Part shown: piece after piece, positions 1 to 12,350 of the stretch
How positions within the stretch are numbered: position 1 is the first letter of the stretch
How the letters are laid out: each line of letters starts with the position of its first letter
Assembly: GCA_963575645.1 (NCBI GenBank)
Contig: OY754467.1
Span: forward strand, 8,928,001 to 8,992,000
Reading direction: 5' to 3'
DNA: 64,000 bases
Origin: Xanthostigma xanthostigma
Lineage: Eukaryota > Arthropoda > Insecta > Raphidioptera > Raphidiidae
Position numbers and translations under genes: made by a program
Notes under the pieces: model-generated
Told to the model about the DNA's origin: nothing
The model's input: the letters and a program-made list of their open reading frames with translations, nothing else
Database searches by the model: none

Positions 1-299
1 AAAAATTTCATGTGGTTTTCGTCTGAATAAAACATTACCGAAATTGCTGCCGTATATACATGAAAGTGCGCGTCAAATGAATTTGTTTTTATGAGGCAAG
101 GAAGTTAGTAGTTCGAAGAAAGAAAGAAATAACGAGTGCTGGCATTACTGATCTCTAAATGTATGGACTGTGGATGGCGACCAATGTATTGCGCCCACTG
201 CAAAGCGATAGGCATTTGTAGAGGCAGATCGCTTTTCAACGCAGTAAAAACAATAGATATTAGTCAATAATATCACCTATTGCAAATTACCACCGACAA

Positions 300-530
300 A
301 CAATTTTTATTGTCAACTAGCGCCACGCGTTGCAGTGGCTCTTGCCGTAAATTAAGTAGTATAGCGTGTGTTGCTTTAACGCCCAACAGATGGCGCTGTT
401 TTTTAAATCATGTTTTCACCTGTCATAGGTTCGATACCATACAATACGTACATAAAAACACGCGCGTATTTGAGTGCAACGTTATGACAAAGTTTCAAAG
501 CAATCGGTAAAGAACTTTCGGAGATTTAAG
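300..530. repeat. Dispersed repeat fragment shared with 21095-21345
   Basis: 'tagtatagcgtgtgttgctttaacg' and the flanking 'gtggctc' and 'gccgtaa' blocks recur in order near 21130-21250. The end, 'caaagtttcaaagcaatcgg', is the style of insect non-LTR 3' regions. No ORF of known type is present. Confidence 0.45.
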
Positions 531-639
531 ATTTTGAACAAACGATTAATTCTTCTTGGTTTCGTTCTTTTTGTATGTATATGAGCAGACTTTGCCCGAT
601 ACCACATTGCCTTTGATAATGTCTACCGCAGTTGTAGAC

Positions 640-740
640 GAAACGTCAGGTATAGTAATACCAATGGACCACGGCATACAAGCCCGGAAACCAAAAAGAA
701 TTGAATCAACACCGGCCGTGAAAGCCTACACACGTGGATA
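640..740. repeat. Dispersed repeat fragment shared with 57905-58002
   Basis: 'accacggc-tacaagcccggaaacc' and 'aacac-ggccg' through 'cctacacac' recur at 57932-58002 with a few substitutions. Its class is unknown. Confidence 0.5.
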
Positions 741-768
741 AAACGAACATTTACATTTTTATTTAATA

Positions 769-1366
769 CTAGCGGTTCCGCCCCGTTTCACCCGGGTGCA
801 AAAGAACGAATGGGGAAGGAAGGGACATGAGTACACACATTCATCTTAGTTTACCGACATGAATGTTGTGTCCAAATTTCATGATGATCGGAGTTATCGT
901 TAAAAAAAAGCAGTATTTATACTTTTTTTAACTAATAATTTTTTTTAATTAATTAAATAAAATTAAAATAAATTTTAATGTAAGCCTTAGAAGAAATCAA
1001 TGTAGAAAATAAAAAATAAATAAAAATGCATTCGCCCAACGTAGGGCTCGAACCCACGAGACCCTGGTATTGACAGTGTTGTGCTCTACCGATTGCGCTA
1101 GCCGGCGTTGTATTCTTACATCGCTAATATGAGTATACTTAGTGCATTTCACCTGAATGGAAGCTTATTTTTTAGATACATTTGGAACATTTTTCATTAA
1201 TGCTCCGCTCCTAATGGTCGTAGCCTGATTTTATATAGCCTATAGTCTTCCTCGATAAATGAGCTATCCAACAAAAAATTTTGAACCAGTAGTTCCTGAG
1301 ATTAACGCGTTCAAACAAACAAACAAACAAACAAACAAACTCTTCAGCTTTATATTTTAGTATAGA
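769..1366 (-). mobile_element. Non-autonomous Helitron, family 1, with an internal tRNA-derived insertion
   Basis: Read on the minus strand it begins A|TCTATACTAAAATATAAAGC and ends with a GC-rich hairpin (ccgggtgaaac-gggg) followed by CGGAACCGCTAG|T. This is the TC...CTAG form inserted between A and T, as expected for Helitrons. Comparison with the copy at 14715 shows about 265 bp of extra sequence between roughly 903 and 1167. Confidence 0.8.
1033..1107 (-). repeat. tRNA-derived SINE head or tRNA pseudogene (Lys-like)
   Basis: The minus strand reads as a tRNA with an A box (TAGCGCAATCGG) and a perfect B box (GGTTCGAGCCC), most like tRNA-Lys. The acceptor stem has lost a base and the anticodon stem no longer pairs. 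AT-rich sequence follows toward 905. It lies inside the Helitron at 769-1366, so it inserted later. A functional tRNA is unlikely. Confidence 0.7.
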
Positions 1367-1686
1367 TAGATATCACCCAACCCTAGAACACACAATGGAC
1401 TCAGAAGCAAGGGAACTAAGTGGCGTAGTTCATACATTACAATTAGTGGATTGTGACTTCCGTACATTTTTTTTTACATAAGACAATGAACTATAATAAT
1501 TACACCGTCCATTAAAAACCAGTGTTTTGTTTCAAATTAAAATGGATGACATTGACACGACATTGAAATCAGCTTCCTCTAGAGTTGACTGATTCTTTCT
1601 TTGTTCTCATTTAATGGACTGCCGTTTGTCATCTCTTTCTTTCTGAAATTCAGGAATCTTATACATTTACATAATTTCTGATGAAA

Positions 1687-1763
1687 CCAGGTAAAGGCCG
1701 CTGCACACGAGGCTGAAGACACTGCTAGAAACACTGCTGGGACTTCTACTGGCCGATAGACTG
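1687..1763. mobile_element. Left fragment of a CGCTGCACACGAGG Harbinger-like MITE
   Basis: TAA then AGGCCGCTGCACACGAGGCT matches the left terminus of the family at 35049 and 46963. The hAT-like element at 1764 interrupts it and the right end was not found beyond 2492. Confidence 0.6.
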
Positions 1764-2484
1764 TAGTGATGAGTCCCGTCTCGAAGCGGAGCGAGTCGCT
1801 CCTTTTTTTTGTGAATGACTCACTCCGAGCGCTATTGCTCTGTGCTGAACTGTTCTGTACTGTTGCATTCGCACATTTACAGAGCGCACACAGCACAGGC
1901 CACAGAGGCACTAGTACGGAGTTATCTTTGCTGAGTCATTTAATTCCTATATATCTGTTCTATTGTATATTTTATTTTGATCAATTTTATTACTAGCTCT
2001 ATTATTTATTTTAGATTCCAATTTTTAATTTTTGTAACTATTTGTCATTTTTTATTGTATGGCTTTGCGGCTTTTACCTAAATTTAATAATAATAATAAT
2101 GTTGAATTACACACTGTAAGTGTACCTAATAGTAGTAAGCTTACAGTGACTTAAACCATTCACATTGACGTCGTTGACAAAGATATAATATTGTAACAAT
2201 AAACATTATTATTGTTAAGCTTTTATTATACTTTATCCGAAATGCGATTAATATAAGATCAGAATCATATGAAAATGAGCTCAGAGCTGAGTGTGTGTAT
2301 TGTGCTGTGCAATGCTACGTGACTCCCGAGCATGCTTGATGACAGTTCACACCTCTGCAGTCTGCACTCGTAGTGTGTACTGTCTAGTGTCGCTCCTTTG
2401 AACGACTCGCTCTGAGCGACTCTTTTTAGTGAGCAGAGCGCACGGAGCCAGCTCCCAATAAAGAGTCATGTGGACACATCACTG
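1764..2484. mobile_element. hAT-like MITE with ATAGACTG duplication
   Basis: A perfect 8-bp duplication ATAGACTG (1756-1763, 2485-2492) flanks termini TAGTGATGAG and, inverted, CAGTGATGTG. It shares long blocks with 3328-3804 ('gtgaatgactcactccgagcgc', 'cacatttacagagcgcacacagcacag') but is longer. Confidence 0.88.
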
Positions 2485-3327
2485 ATAGACTGGCTAGCGT
2501 TTCATTATTAAAAACAATGCAATATAATTAGGTACTTTATCTCAGAACAATCCGATTGCTTATCGTATTAATAGAATAAAAATTAGGAATTTTGAAGTTT
2601 CGCGGCAATAAAAATATGCATCACAAAAATTAAAGCAATTTGCAAAGGTAACATCGTTTCTTTATTGCTTCAGTTAATTTCCTTGGGCGGATTTCAAAGA
2701 AATCATCAAAAACCAAATTAAAATATCGTGTCAAGAGCAAGCGCACCGCACTTCAATCAGTGTCAGGGCTGTCCAAAAGCGCGTGACATTACGACCTCCA
2801 AACTCATCCGCTTAAAACAATTTAAACGCATTACACAATAAATTCACTTTCCGGAAATGGCCGATGAAGCACTCGTCATCGCAGATGTTAAGTGCGAAAA
2901 AAATGTAACCACCTTCAAAAAAACAGGCACTGAAAGGAGAAAAATGTACTTCTGTGTTCGGCGCCAATTTATATTATTAAAACTTCATATATAAATAGAC
3001 CGCGCACACTTGTCAAGCACGGACCTGCGGACCTGCGACACTAGATCAACAACTTTTAGTGCAGATTTCGTGTGCAGTACACATTTTGCAGGTTTCGAAT
3101 ATATAGTTTTTATATCAATCCAAAATAATTAGCACTATTAGACAGAAATTGCTGGCGACCGACAGTCGGCAGTTGTTTCTTCGTTTTGATATTTTATATT
3201 TTTTGTAAAATGCTTATTTGGTATCTAGTAAAATTTAATTTTTGCTTGTTTTGTTTCGACTATTTCTTTAAAAAAGGAAGGAGTACTATACTTGTATAAA
3301 TCATAAACAAAATAATATCAGTACTTA

Positions 3328-3804
3328 ATAGTGATGTGCCGCTCCTGAGCGATTCGTTCATAATGAACGACTCCATTCTTGGAGCGTAGCGAGTGGCTCT
3401 TTTTTTTGTGAATGACTCACTCCGAGCGCCATTGCTTTGTGCTGAGCTGTTCTGTACTGTTGCATTCGCACATTTACAGAGCGCACACAGCACAGGCCAC
3501 AGAGACACTAGTGAATTCTGCACGTACGGAGTTATCTTTGCTAAGTCATTTAATGTTGAATGACACTGTAAGTGTAATAGTACTAAGCTTACAGTGACTT
3601 AAACCATTCACATTGACGTCGTTGACAAAGATATAATATTGTAACACTAACAATAAACATTATTATTGTTAAGCTTTTATTATACTTTATAGTTTATTCC
3701 AAATATGCGAATAATATAAGATCAGAATCATATTAAAATGAGCCCAGAGCTGAGTGTGTATTGTGCTGTGCAATGCTATAAAGAGTGATGTGAACACATC
3801 ACTA
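3328..3804. mobile_element. hAT-like MITE, second copy of the 1764 family
   Basis: The termini are TAGTGATGTG at both ends; AGTACTTA lies at 3320-3327 and 3804-3811 as the 8-bp duplication, with one base of ambiguity at the edge. The body is a shortened version of 1764-2484. Confidence 0.85.
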
Positions 3805-3812
3805 GTACTTAC

Positions 3813-4730
3813 CTTAGCGTCCGCTTAAAAGCTGCAAATTTTCAATTAAAATAAAAACAAAACAAACCGCGAGTTAGCAAATTTTGGCAGTAACCCCTCG
3901 ATTTATAATAACCATAAAATACGTGGTTTTCAGCCTTTATTAAATTTTTAATAATTAAACTTGCAATTTGATGATAAAGAATGCTGTCAATGACTTCAAA
4001 TTATGTAGAATTATGTAAAAAATAACAGGAAATAACGTTCGTATTTTCCGCTTTACGAGTACTTAGAAGGAAATAACAGTATCAAAAAAATAATTGTTTG
4101 ACCGATTATGACTAATACAATAATGTAGAATCCCGTTTACATAATAACAAGGTTTTCAATTAATGAGGCAGATGATTTTTTTTAAATTATTCCATTTTAA
4201 AAATCACTATATTTTTCAAATAACAAAATATTGACAATGCTAATTATGTCAGAAGATGTAGAGGCCAATAAACCATATATTAAAAAAAATAACAAAATTG
4301 CTTATGGAATTACGCCCGCGACCACAAATCGGCCGTGTCGAAATTTCGTTACTTTTTTTAATAGTCTCGGTATAGGCTATTTTTTTGAAGGATTCCAACC
4401 GAAACTGATAAAAATCGTTTCACTTCAGTAACTGGAACCGCTATCATTTTAACGACGGAAAAATATTAAGTTTCGGGAAATTTCAAGGACATTTCCAGCT
4501 TGATAAGTAAAAAAGGAAGTGGCATTCTTGCTTTTGCAATTAATAATTTTTATTACTATCGATTTTCTCCGATAATAAGATAAGATAAATATAAAATTGT
4601 GTATATAGTTATTCACAATATGCTAGGTATTTGACTGTTATTTTTAAATGTTCACATTGCAGTATAGTCCACAGGATTTTTATTTCGCTTAAATATTATA
4701 ATCGTTGTAGGATAAAATAGCATTTAAAAT
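3813..4730. other. AT-rich stretch without a supported gene or element
   Basis: No exon-like ORF, terminal repeat or RNA signal was found. Confidence 0.5.
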
Positions 4731-4734
4731 AGTT

Positions 4735-5088
4735 TTCTAGCGGTGGTTTTCTTAATTTCTTTTATGTGCTCGCTTCACACGAGACATCTTTTCAAGCTGG
4801 CCTTGTTGGATAGATCTGATGCGCGCGCAGCGACAGTGCAAATATAAGCACAGAACAAAACGTGTCTGCTGTCCGACTCTGAGCAGAATGACGCCATCTT
4901 GGTTTGTGGGCGTTTGTTCATATCGCCCACGTGACAAGATACTGTTTCCTGATTGGTTCGTATTCAGAGCAAGCAGAGGACCTAGCAAGGAAAATAGCCC
5001 CTGTTCTAATTTTAAAATCATATATTGTGAGCTAGTAGGCGATCCCGCAGTGACTTCATTTTCAGCAGGAGTCGTGTGCAGCGGCTTT
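4735..5088. mobile_element. Degraded CGCTGCACACGAGG Harbinger-like MITE
   Basis: The body matches 35110-35490 and 47030-47400 ('gagcagaatgacgccat', 'acgtgacaagatactg', 'gtcgtgtgcagcggc'), but the left terminus is lost. Confidence 0.7.
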
Positions 5089-5690
5089 AGCGTCGAGAAA
5101 CCAATTTTTCACACGCATTATAATCATTAGTTTAACGAAATCTGATATACAAGCCGTTTTGTCTTAGAATAAAACCGCAAGAAATTCTCATCTGTGAGTA
5201 AATAGGAAGCATTTGTTTTTCTATGTTTTCTAGTCGCACGAGACCTAACGGAGAAGTTTGTTGACCTCCCCTCGAGATCAGCAGATCTGCAGCAATCAAA
5301 GAGCATGTTTCATTTGTTTACTGCAGTGTAACTGTGTAGTATAGCTCTCAATTGCATCGCATCTATATATAAAAACAAAACAAGTCGAGCACTTTATACA
5401 CAGCCTCCTATCGCATGCTTAATCGTTAATAATGAAAATAATAATGCGCTAACTGTCATGGCGTCCGTGAGCAGATGTTCACATGTTTTTTTACAGCGCT
5501 GTGCAAACAGTCGACGATCGCCATTTTTTTAAATTAATTTAACCTATTTTCATCCGAGTTCGGGTCGTGCGTTCAATACTGATCGCTAACAAAGAAAGGG
5601 AATACAGAATGTTCCAAGGGGAATAAGGAAAAAAAAGCCTGTGACAGAAAGAGAGAAGTGCTCGTATTCTTATTTAGGTATCGATTTTTT

Positions 5691-5935
5691 GAAGTAAAAA
5701 CTTCTTTAGCGGCGTCGTACACTTTTTTTGTAATGGGTAAAAAATGTTAAACTCGCGTCAGGACACGTGACCTGATCGAAAATGCGTAAGACAAAATTCG
5801 TAAGACGTGTGTTTTGGCGACATCAGACGGAATTTCTTGGAAGTTATTAGTTCAAACTTTTCTGCGCTTTGGTCGTTTAACATAGACGTTAATATTCAAG
5901 TTTTCACTTCTGCCGGCACTCCCGGAGTGCAACCC
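5691..5935 (+). mobile_element. gaagtaaaaacttc inverted-repeat element, short copy
   Basis: It begins 'gaagtaaaaacttctttagcggcg' and ends 'ttttcacttctgccggcactcccggagtgcaaccc'. The longer copy 29077-29482 is its reverse complement with the same ends and the shared 'ggtaaaaaatgttaaactcgcg' block. Confidence 0.7.
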
Positions 5936-6130
5936 GTCTTTTTTTTTAATTAGGTAATGTTGTTCAAAGCTTTAGGATTTCAATTCTTTGAAGATTTTTA
6001 GGGTTTTTTGATTATTTTGTATGCCACGATGACGAGAAAACGATCTGTCTGCTTATACCAAAATCACTGGAGAACGGCTGGATTGATTTTGATGAAATTT
6101 GGTATAGGTACTAACCATTTCAAGTACTTA

Positions 6131-6528
6131 TGCTGGGTTGCAGAAAGGGTTGTCAAAACAGCTTATTTAACAATGACTTTAGATTGTGAACATACATGAG
6201 TTCAGTAAAGTTTTAATCGACCCTGCTCAAAAAAATAATTGATCGATTGAAACATTTTCTTAAACTGTGTATACATGCATTTAGCATCGTTTTTCAACTT
6301 CGAAACAACGTTTTCTACGCATTTTGATCAAAATTTAGCTTGAAATGCGATCTTATTCAGTGTACATCAATCATTTGTTTCTGTGTGAGTACAATCTAAT
6401 GTTCTAGATGACAGAGAGTTTGAATACGACATTAGACTGCTCCTTATGTATGGAAACTGTAATGAATGATCACAATCTAAGGTCATTGTCAAATCAAATT
6501 TTTTGACAATCGTTTCTGCAACCCAGCA
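6131..6528. mobile_element. Harbinger-like MITE (TGCTGGGTTGCAG family)
   Basis: TTA flanks both ends (6128-6130, 6529-6531). The termini TGCTGGGTTGCAGAAA are perfect inverted repeats, with subterminal 'gacaatgac-ttagattgtga' also inverted. It sits in older sequence ending 'gatgaaatttggtatagg' that resembles an insect LINE 3' region. Confidence 0.88.
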
Positions 6529-6540
6529 TTAGTAGGTATC

Positions 6541-6610
6541 TACCGTTATTTTCGGATTATAAGACGCACCAGACGATAAGCCGCACTTCAAATTTATAAG
6601 ATGGTTTTTA
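6541..6610 (+). repeat. Possible DNA-transposon terminus (cggattataagacgcacc)
   Basis: 'taccgttattttcggattataagacgcaccagacgataag' resembles a widespread animal transposon end with repeated 'ataag-cgca' units. No matching inverted end was found nearby. Confidence 0.4.
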
Positions 6611-6999
6611 GAAAAATAAATTTTAATGTTACTTTCGAAACATAATTTTTATTTATTGTTAACAAAACTCGTACGATCATTAAGTAAATTTACATACATT
6701 TCTACGAAACACCTCCACACGACAGCCCTACATCCATAAATATAACATATGATGTCAGCTGTCACTACAGGCGTGACGTCACAAGCGTTCTCGCGATTAC
6801 TTCAAAATAGAAAGATAAAAATGCAATAATTTGCGTTAAAATTTAATTTGTTGCTGAAATAATGTTTTTTTTTCGGAAATGGTAGACGTGTACCTAAATT
6901 TCAAAATCTGCCATCATGCCTATTAAGGGATTCAAAACTGTTTAATTCCTTTGTACAGTTCTGTACAAATGTATAAAATATGCTGTCAAGCCGTTTGTA

Positions 7000-9061
7000 T
7001 ACATATTTTATTAGAATAACAACCGTTAACAACATTATTGTTGAAAAAAAAAATATTTCTACACATGCGATGACTGCACTTCATTACTTACAATTCCATA
7101 TTTTATAACTGGTTCTGTAATAAATGCCTCTAAAAAATCGGTCTGGAGGACGTGATTCCGATGTCTCAAAATAATTTTTAATACCAAACATAAAATCATA
7201 CTTATAAAACGGAACGTATGTTTGTTTGCGGTAGATGATTTCGGGAACTACTGCACCGATTAGAAAAATTCTTGCAGTGTTTAAAAGTATACACATGCCC
7301 GAATGACACGGGTTACTATTAAGCTACTGGAAAATGTGGATGAGCAGTACGCGAAAATCTAGTCTGAACTATAATAGATATAATATGAGAAGGTCGTTCT
7401 TGAATAATTTCGCTGTCAAACAAACTCTACTCGGGCGAAGCCAGGTCAAAAGTTACATCCATATAGATCGCTCTCATAGTGTACTTGCAATTTTTTCTTT
7501 TTTTTCTTTAATTTATGATAATTGAAAACAAGGAAGCGTTTTCGTTGCATGGCAATTCAATTACGCAACACAAATAAATAAATAAATAAAACAATAAAAA
7601 GTAAAACCGTACTAATAAAAATAATTGACACACATTCTACGGTCGACGTGGATATTGTTGATTTCGCGTGAAGGTGTCGATTAAATCACAGATAGCGCAT
7701 TGCAATTAGCACTTCATTTGTTTGTGTATCGTCTGCAGCGAACGAGAAACAACAGACGACGCGAAGTGTCATTTGTTCGTTTTGCAATAAAGACAATGGA
7801 TGTGCTCCAGATTTTGAAGGTGACAAATTATACAAACAGTATATTGAAAGAAAATTTTATTTGAAAATTTGTATGAAATTTCCCAACAACAATATTATTT
7901 TCTTTCGTTGTTTATTGTAATTTATTACATTTAACAAGATAAAAATTAAAATAACTACGTCACGTCTCATTTCTCTTTCCTGACCCATCAAAAAACCTGG
8001 ATCCTCAATTATCTATAACCTATTCATTAAGACCATTTTAATAAAGCTAACGAGTCAGGTAAGGCGAATGGCGATGCTGCAGCATCTAGTCAAAGTAATC
8101 ATGTCGTTACAATATCACATAAGACATTGAAGTAACAGGATGCCGATCAATCGATCATCCGGCCTTGAACACTGGGATTGTCCAATTTCTCCTTTAACAT
8201 TAATCGTAAATTTTTGTACAATAATACTCTGATCTGTCTGGCAAGTTGTGTTAGTTTAGCTGTACAAAAATGCACAGACAATGGTGATGATTGTTCTTTA
8301 TGATGCTGTAAGAATTATTATTAGTAATTAAAAACATCTTTATCGAGTGTATGCAATACCCACTTACAATATACATTCACTTTATTGTTGTACTATCTCT
8401 GACAATACAAAATGACGTAGTGTTTGTTTTTTTGACTGTTACTAATCTCCTAACCCTTGAGTGGACGCGTGCAGTTTTTATTCCAATTCGGAAAGCGTTA
8501 CTTCTTTACAAATTGACGCCGTTATTCTTTTTAAACATGTCTTGATGCTGCTAACGCGGCCAGCAAAACGCGCATCGAAAAGCAAAGGTTACTGTTTTAT
8601 AGAGGATGGATTTTCGTGATTTTTTAGATGAGTATAAAAAGTTCACTTTTACAAATTGGCGCCTTTGGAAAATCCTTTTCTTTTTTTAAATAAAGCAAAT
8701 ATTAAACAAATAACTTTTATAATTCAATTGTTCAATTATGATTTTGTCATAAAATCAAAATTCGATCGAAATAATTGAAGCATATTCTGACTGAAATTTA
8801 ACACTTGTCGCGAAGCTCTGGTACCAAGGATGTTCATTAAAAAAAATCGAAACGGTATACGGTTTTTGGTTCATTCTAGAGGATTATAAAACGTTGTACG
8901 CTCGTCAGCAAATTTCATTCGATGCGTCGCTCATTATGACCGTGCAGTGGGAAGGTCTGCGATCAGCGGTGCTGTCGTTCTTACTCGACCGCAATACTCT
9001 ATCTGCAGATGAATCTTGTACTCGATAAAAGTGAAGTTTTTCGAATTCTATGAAAGGAAAT
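7000..9061. other. Repeat-poor, AT-rich stretch without a supported gene
   Basis: Only random-looking ORFs occur here. No splice-bounded exon of recognisable family was found. Confidence 0.5.
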
Positions 9062-9065
9062 AATT

Positions 9066-9526
9066 AAAAAATAGTTTAAAAAAAACTAAAAAACACGCTT
9101 TATATCGAACTAAAAAGTAAAAAATAATTTTTTTAAAATAAGCTTAAAAAGCGTGGGGCGCTTTGTTCCACATTTTCGTACATCGAGCGCCCAACGCTTT
9201 TTAAGCTTATTTTAAAAAAATTATTTTTTACTTTTTAGTTCGATATAAAGCGTGTTTTTTTTAGTTTTTTTTAAACTATATTTTATTTTTCACTTTTTAG
9301 TTTGAGGATCTATAAAAGAATTTATTAATCCTGGGGGTCCTAATAAGGATAATGGGAAACTGTTATCAAATTATTGCATTGTCATCGGTCCTTGATACGT
9401 ATGCAAAGTTTCAAATTAATCAGACTTCGGGAAATTGGTGAAAATTATGCTCAAAGATTCCGTTACATGCATACATACATACATAGTTAGTTAGTTAGTT
9501 ACAACCCAAGCTAATATAAAGCGTTA
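9066..9526 (-). mobile_element. Palindrome-ended repeat family, copy without tRNA-like module
   Basis: The left part (9066-9297) is a long palindrome centred near 9180 ('aagcgtggggcgctttg' against 'gagcgcccaacgctttt'). The right part is a unique module (aatcctgggggtcc...cgaagtctgatt), then 'catacatacata' repeats, ending 'aagctaatataaagcgt'. The copy at 60574-61012 is the same in opposite orientation. Confidence 0.82.
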
Positions 9527-9734
9527 AAAAAAAAACAATAGCACGCCCAAATACTAAACCGTTGTAATTACGAACTCTGATCAAACGATAAAAATTCAGA
9601 TATTATAACCTTATAATTATACACTTCCAAAAGAGTAAAACCTTGCAGTGTTTTATATGTTGTCGAATTTTTGAAATACTGCACAATTTCCTGATTTTAC
9701 TAACTATTTTACATTCTACAGGGTGTCAAATTGA

Positions 9735-10335
9735 TTTCGCAAAAAATATCCTACGGACAAAATATCCCCCGAAAAATATCCTATCAGCAAAACTGATGTA
9801 GAATTACTGTATTACCTACTCACTTTGTATACACGACCCCGTTTTCTTTATTTAAAGAACTCTCCACAAACTCCCTTCCTTTATCACTGCGCAAAAAAAA
9901 AACGCCATCGCATCGACACGACCCCGTAATTGTTTAAAAAAAAAAACATCCGCAAACGTCAACGCATCGACACGAACCCGTTATTGTTTTTTAAAGAACT
10001 CCCCCCCCCCCCAACGCCATCGCATCGACACGATCCCGTAATTGTTTTTTAAAAAACTACTCGCAAACGCCAACGCATCGACACGACCCCGTAATTGTTT
10101 TTTAAAGAATTCTCCCCACAAGCCAACACATCCACACGACCCCGTAATTGTTTTTTAAAGAACTCCCCCAAACGCCAACCCATCGACACGACCTCGTAGT
10201 TATTTTTAAAGAACTTTCCCAAGCGCCTTCTCGTTTTCACTGCGCAAAAAAAACGCCATCGCATCGACTCGACCCCGTAGGATTATATTTAGTCAAGATG
10301 ATATTTTGTCGGAGGATATTCTGTCGGGGGATCAA
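9735..10335. repeat. Minisatellite enclosed by inverted repeats
   Basis: About seven to eight units of 50-60 bp ('aacgccatcgcatcgacacgaccccgtaattgttttttaaagaactcc') run from 9829 to 10285. They are bounded by inverted flanks: 'atcctacggacaaaatatcccccga' on the left and the complement of 'gatattttgtcggaggatattctgtcggggga' on the right. Confidence 0.8.
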
Positions 10336-11231
10336 GACGCGCATAACCTTAAAATTAATATGAGCCGCGATTAAGGTCCATGTTTTTGAAGTTAAACTTC
10401 TTTTGGCACGGTAGGATAAAATTCGCTCTTAAGATTGAAATCGTAACGAATACAGAGTACCTACTACACTATAAAAACCGGCTGTAGAACATCAAGTTAA
10501 GTTGGCGGCGAGGTAAAACCCTTGCCTCGTAACCTCATTATTAGTTTCCATTACAAATATACCAGTTTTACTTCTGCAGCGTTTAGTGCAAAATACACGA
10601 TCTCTTTTTTTCACCAATTTCTTTCACCTTTCGTACTTTTGCGATCTATATAATCATTACCTGGAATTTCTGTAAATTTCTCAAGCAATTTCAAAAATAA
10701 CAAAAATGTAGATATTTTGCAATTCTAGTAGCACGCCGCAATTTGATACGTTCTATTTTTATTTCACAAGCGGCATGACTCAATAATATTGTATTGTTTA
10801 CATGAATATCTCAAGTTCATATTGTCTACAAATTATAGACTCTATTTACACGGTATAAATAAGATAAGTAATCTAAACAGTTTAACGCGTAATTCTGATG
10901 CAAAATTAAAACAGGTACTTTTTACGATTGACTTAAGACACTCAGATTTTTGTTGAAACAGACAGGATGTCTTAGCCAGGCCAAAAAAGGGACTCGAAAA
11001 TCATTTGTAAGCGGAAGGGCGATTTGGGGATGGTTTTTGGCCAATTTGAAAGGGTTGCCGAGAAAAAAAAATTGTGGTACCTTCACCGTCGTGTTCAGCG
11101 ACCTCGAAAACGGGGGGTCTTCTAGATTGGCGCTCTGACAAAAAAAAGATACCTCTTCCGACTCCTGACCTCGACTAGTATTCTTAAACTGATGTAAAAT
11201 TGTAAACCGTGCATTGACTAATGCACTAGAC

Positions 11232-11685
11232 CAGCGGTTCTCAAACTTTTTTGGTGACGGAACCCTTTTGGAAAGCGAAATACTTGACGGAACCCTCAAT
11301 AAAACAAAAATGTCTTTATATGCATTCTTTATTAATAAGCATAATACGAGGACAATGTAACAGTTACTTATTAATAGTATTATAATCCGAAATAAAAATA
11401 GAAATACAAATTGACAGTGCAAGCAATTCTCGACTTTATGTTTTGTTCATAACTATAGCGCCTAATCTCAGGGGTGGCTTTTATCAAAGGGACTGCGCTC
11501 ACACAAGTAGATACCTATCGGCGGCGGTATAGTACTGTGGTGGCGACTAAGTTTGGCTGCGCCTCGTGAACATCGCCTCAAACAGAGAGAGAGGTGTTTT
11601 TAATATTTTTCTAAATTCTTGCGGAGCCCCCACAGGGGTTTCGCGGAACCCTAGGGTTCCGCGGAGCACACTTTGAGTATGACTG
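11232..11685. mobile_element. hAT-like MITE with CACTAGAC duplication
   Basis: A perfect 8-bp duplication CACTAGAC (11224-11231, 11686-11693) flanks termini CAGCGGTTCTCAAACTTT and, inverted, CAGTCATACTCAAAGTGT. Repeated 'cggaaccct' blocks lie just inside both ends. The apparent 166-codon minus-strand ORF across the left boundary is chance. Confidence 0.9.
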
Positions 11686-11722
11686 CACTAGACTTCACGA
11701 TATTATAATGTTGCGTGCCCCC

Positions 11723-12350
11723 TGTTGGGACGACTATGGGTTCCGTAGAATCTTCTAGCAACAACAACAATGGAAAACAGGTAGTCAAGTAAAAACCCGA
11801 CCTTCTTGGAATTTCCTGGAGAATGCAATGCAGGTAAAAAAAGGTTCTTCTAGAAGATTTGATCAGGGGGGACCGAAGCTATAACATGCGAGCGGATCGC
11901 TGGCGCAGGCAGTCAGTTAGTCAGTTGTTCGTGAGTTGTGTTGATACAAGTCTGGCGTTGCGACATAAATCATTATACTGTGAAGATAAATAAACTTTTG
12001 TTTGTGCAAACCATTGAGGGCAATTATATAAATCTGGTTTTACATAAATAACTTTTTGTAAATAGTCGTGTGAATACAGTTAATAGACAAATGTGCTGAT
12101 AAACTTTGTTGTGTTTGTGTGTTGTAAATATTTTGTCTATACATAATTAGGAATTGATAGGTATTCATCTGTAACTTTGTTTTCTATTTTATTATTTGGA
12201 ACTCTCGTTATTTTATATCTGTTAACGTTATTATTACTGTTAAGTTAAAGAAGTACGCTTTCGTTTGTGTGTTTAACTGTTTTGTTAAACATTTATTATT
12301 GTAAATAAATAATTTCCACCACGGACTGGAACAGTTTTGTTACAATAATA
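11723..12350 (+). mobile_element. Possible solo LTR
   Basis: The stretch starts TGTTGGGACGACTATGG, contains 'aataaa' at two places, and ends near 'ttacaataatacagg', in the manner of insect LTRs. No target duplication and no internal retroviral ORF were found, so this is tentative. Confidence 0.25.

Noticed and set aside
1033..1107. Functional tRNA gene
   Set aside because: The acceptor stem lacks a base and the anticodon stem does not pair, although A and B boxes are intact; called SINE head or pseudogene.
769..1366. LINE (RTE-type) 3' end
   Set aside because: First considered because of the 'atttcatgatgatcgg' style, but TC start, hairpin plus CTAG end and A/T insertion site fit a Helitron better.
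10922..11422. 166-codon minus-strand ORF
   Set aside because: It crosses the boundary of the hAT-like element at 11232 and has no family resemblance; open by chance.
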